Source: an uncultured Campylobacter sp. (GTDB lineage Bacteria > Campylobacterota > Campylobacteria > Campylobacterales > Campylobacteraceae). From it: a stretch of DNA of 64,000 bases. Shown piece by piece: positions 62,448-64,000 of this stretch. Below the pieces are notes generated by a model. That model saw nothing but the letters and a program-made list of their open reading frames with translations. It had not been told where the DNA came from and did not search any database. The position numbers and the translations under genes are program-made. Every line of letters starts with the position of its first letter. Position 1 is the first letter of the stretch. The stretch spans positions 36,205 through 100,204 of the forward strand of contig CAMCEN010000007.1 of assembly GCA_945873855.1 (NCBI GenBank). Direction: 5' to 3'.

Positions 62448-63839
62448 CTAAAAATCAAAATAAATAAATGGCAGTGGCGAACCAGAAAAGTTTAGTGCAA
62501 AATAAAGCAATACTGCTAGCACAAAAACACTAGCAAATGACTTATTAATCACCACATTTCCTTCATCATCTACCTTATAAAATCTAAAAATATGATCAAG
62601 CACCACAAAACTAAGCAAAGCAAAAATCACAAAAACATAATAAGGTGAAAGTGTATTAAAATCTTTTGATAAAAAGCCAAACATCTTTGCAACTAGCTCA
62701 CAAGCAAGAGAAAAATCCAACCTAAAAAATGCCCAAGCCACAGCCACAACTATCATCGTAATAAGCCAACGAAAAATCCTTGGTACTCTCATATAAGATT
62801 TAAAAAATAATTTCTCAAAAATTATCACAATACCATGCAACGCACCCCAAATAGCAAATCCAAGCCCAGCACCATGCCACACACCACTTAGCACAAACAC
62901 TACAAAAAGATTAAAGCAGCTTTTTGATTTGCCAACTCTAGAACCACCAAGCGGGATATAAAGATAATCCCTAAACCAAGTAGAAAGCGATATATGCCAC
63001 CTATGCCAAAACTCAGTGAGCGAACAAGCAAGATAAGGATAGTTAAAATTCGCTTTTAGCCTAAATCCCATAAGCAGCGCAAAACCAATAGCCATATCGC
63101 TATATCCACTAAAATCAGCATAAATCTGCGCGCTAAAGCCTAAAATCGTAGCCCAAGCCTCCAAAGTACTCATATTTCCAATGCCAAAGTCTATATTCCA
63201 ATTCACATAAGCACCGATATTATCAGCTATCAAAAGCTTTTTAACAAGCCCGGAACTAATCAAAATCATAGCCAAAGTAAAGTAATGTAAAGTAAGCTTT
63301 TGTGGTTCTAAAATATTTGCAAAAATCTGCTTTGCTCTAAGTATAGGACCGCTTGCCAAATGTGGCCAAAAAGCCACGAAAAGCAAGCACTCTAAGAAGT
63401 TTTCAAAAGGTTTGGTGCGATCTTGATACAAATCCACAAAATACCCAATAACGCTAAAAGCATAAAAGCTAAGACCTAATGGCAAAACAAGCCCTAAAAT
63501 ATAATCATCTAGTCCAAAAACACCAAGAAAATAATCAAAATACTTAAAAAACAGCAGTGGAGTAAGAGATAAAAGTATGAAAATCCAAAGTTTAACCTTG
63601 CTTTTTTTATCGCCACAAAGCATCTTAGCAAACGCTGAAATAACAGCATAATAAATCAACAAAGCAATAGCTGGTGGATACCACAACGCATAAAAAAGCG
63701 CAGAATAAAGTGCTATAAAATAATCTTTTGCTCTTGGATATTTGATATTAAAGCTAAAAAGTTTTTCATTAAAAACCGTGTAAAAAAGCGCAAAAAAGAT
63801 TAAAATCAATAAAAAAACTAGGTTGTTTGTAAAACTCAT
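62448..63839 (-). CDS. MBOAT family O-acyltransferase, AlgI/PatA/DltB-like
   Basis: The protein has 463 residues from ATG 63839 and about ten membrane helices. The MBOAT core is clear: FWPHLASGPILRAKQI, ADFSGYSDMAIGFALLMGF, LTEFWHRWHISLSTWFRDYLYIPLGGSR and FVLSGVWHGAGLGFAIWGALHG with the catalytic His. ATG 63839 is chosen because AAAGAGAG lies upstream. A longer frame from 63878 has no ribosome site. These enzymes move acyl groups across the membrane to an SGNH partner, here the next gene. Confidence 0.9.
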   Translation of the reverse strand: MSFTNNLVFLLILIFFALFYTVFNEKLFSFNIKYPRAKDYFIALYSALFYALWYPPAIALLIYYAVISAFAKMLCGDKKSKVKLWIFILLSLTPLLFFKYFDYFLGVFGLDDYILGLVLPLGLSFYAFSVIGYFVDLYQDRTKPFENFLECLLFVAFWPHLASGPILRAKQIFANILEPQKLTLHYFTLAMILISSGLVKKLLIADNIGAYVNWNIDFGIGNMSTLEAWATILGFSAQIYADFSGYSDMAIGFALLMGFRLKANFNYPYLACSLTEFWHRWHISLSTWFRDYLYIPLGGSRVGKSKSCFNLFVVFVLSGVWHGAGLGFAIWGALHGIVIIFEKLFFKSYMRVPRIFRWLITMIVVAVAWAFFRLDFSLACELVAKMFGFLSKDFNTLSPYYVFVIFALLSFVVLDHIFRFYKVDDEGNVVINKSFASVFVLAVLLYFALNFSGSPLPFIYFDF

Positions 63840-63879
63840 TGTCTCTCTTTTTATCAAAAATAAAAAACCAAAAAGCATT

Positions 63880-64000
63880 TTGGTGGCTCTAAAAAGCCCC
63901 TAGATAAAAATGCATTGCTCAAAGCATGCTAAAAATACATAAAATTTTGGCGAGAGAGTGAGAGATTTTAAAAAATCCCCCAAAGCCCCCAAACAAAATA
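63880..64000. other. Window-end intergenic sequence
   Basis: I see no gene here. CATTGC-TCAAAGCATGC words near 63911 are weakly palindromic. C5-AAAG-C5 occurs at 63977-63990, resembling the C5-TAA-C5 motifs at 45764 and 51843. Confidence 0.5.

Overview
The window looks like a chromosomal segment of a Campylobacter or a very close relative (Campylobacterota). The evidence is gene content and order: rpmH-rnpA-yidD-yidC-jag, nrfHA with five CXXCH hemes in NrfA, aspS-adk-ppa, lysS-fur-cvpA with gatC, a roughly 775-residue FlgL beside ftsK, nadE-lpxK-thrC-kdsB, selA/selB beside an Fe-S protein and a TorD-type chaperone, and a XerH-type recombinase. Several blocks match the order I recall from C. 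jejuni. I cannot name the species. I saw no tRNA, rRNA, prophage, insertion sequence or CRISPR array.

Layout. 1-2724 (minus): ribosomal protein L34, RNase P protein and the membrane-insertion genes yidD, yidC and jag (jag is cut by the window edge). 2882-4590 (plus): a degenerate uracil-DNA-glycosylase-like protein and an LpoA/LppC-like periplasmic protein. 4919-7331 (minus): nrfHA nitrite ammonification, with a consensus sigma70 promoter and a terminator. 7651-18462 (minus): ppa, adk, aspS, aroE, a SPOR protein, a DUF1882-type protein, glyA, lysS, fur, cvpA, a PilT-like ATPase and gatC. 18623-23598 (plus): a tightly overlapping operon with a beta-propeller lipoprotein, coaX, hisG, a phosphoesterase and psd. 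23722-32049: glnA, an ABC-F ATPase, a MATE transporter, a small membrane protein, a lipoprotein divergent from an HTH regulator with paired palindromic operators, a DUF45 metalloprotease and an Asn/Gln-rich protein. 32233-38949 (minus): ftsK, flgL with a sigma54 promoter, a thioesterase, a DUF4149 protein and an MBL hydrolase. 39005-45391 (plus): nadE, a DegT-family protein without its PLP lysine, lpxK, argB, a YafQ/RelE-type toxin-antitoxin pair, thrC and kdsB. 45827-51418: selB-selA, divergent from a polyferredoxin and a TorD-like chaperone, which suggests a role in selenoprotein formate dehydrogenase. 51456-55305: two tiny coupled membrane proteins (minus), then an NSS transporter, an M48 protease and prmC (plus). 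55459-58900 (minus): two small orphan genes, a REP-rich gap, a GH3-like protein and xerH. 59144-63839: argG, a DUF4405 protein, and an MBOAT plus SGNH-like O-acylation pair.

Non-genic structure is the most unusual part. (1) A 16-bp palindrome, GGAATTCTAGAATTCC, and its half-sites recur in most intergenic gaps. They cluster between convergent genes, often as terminator-like hairpins, and also occur inside genes as ILEF or NSRI peptides. In ftsK they form seven perfect 21-bp units. Each full copy carries two GAATTC sites, which fit the RAATTY methylation motif tied to DNA uptake in C. jejuni, so an uptake-sequence or HIP1-like role is worth testing. (2) Three intergenic elements (8926-9006, 37111-37254, 59045-59114) share one secondary structure. 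It has an invariant GCA/AA internal loop between GGG/CCC and an outer stem, a single-base bulge and compensatory changes. This is a candidate undescribed structured RNA. (3) Several different REP-like palindromes sit at 45407-45500, 55461-55483 and 56611-56749.
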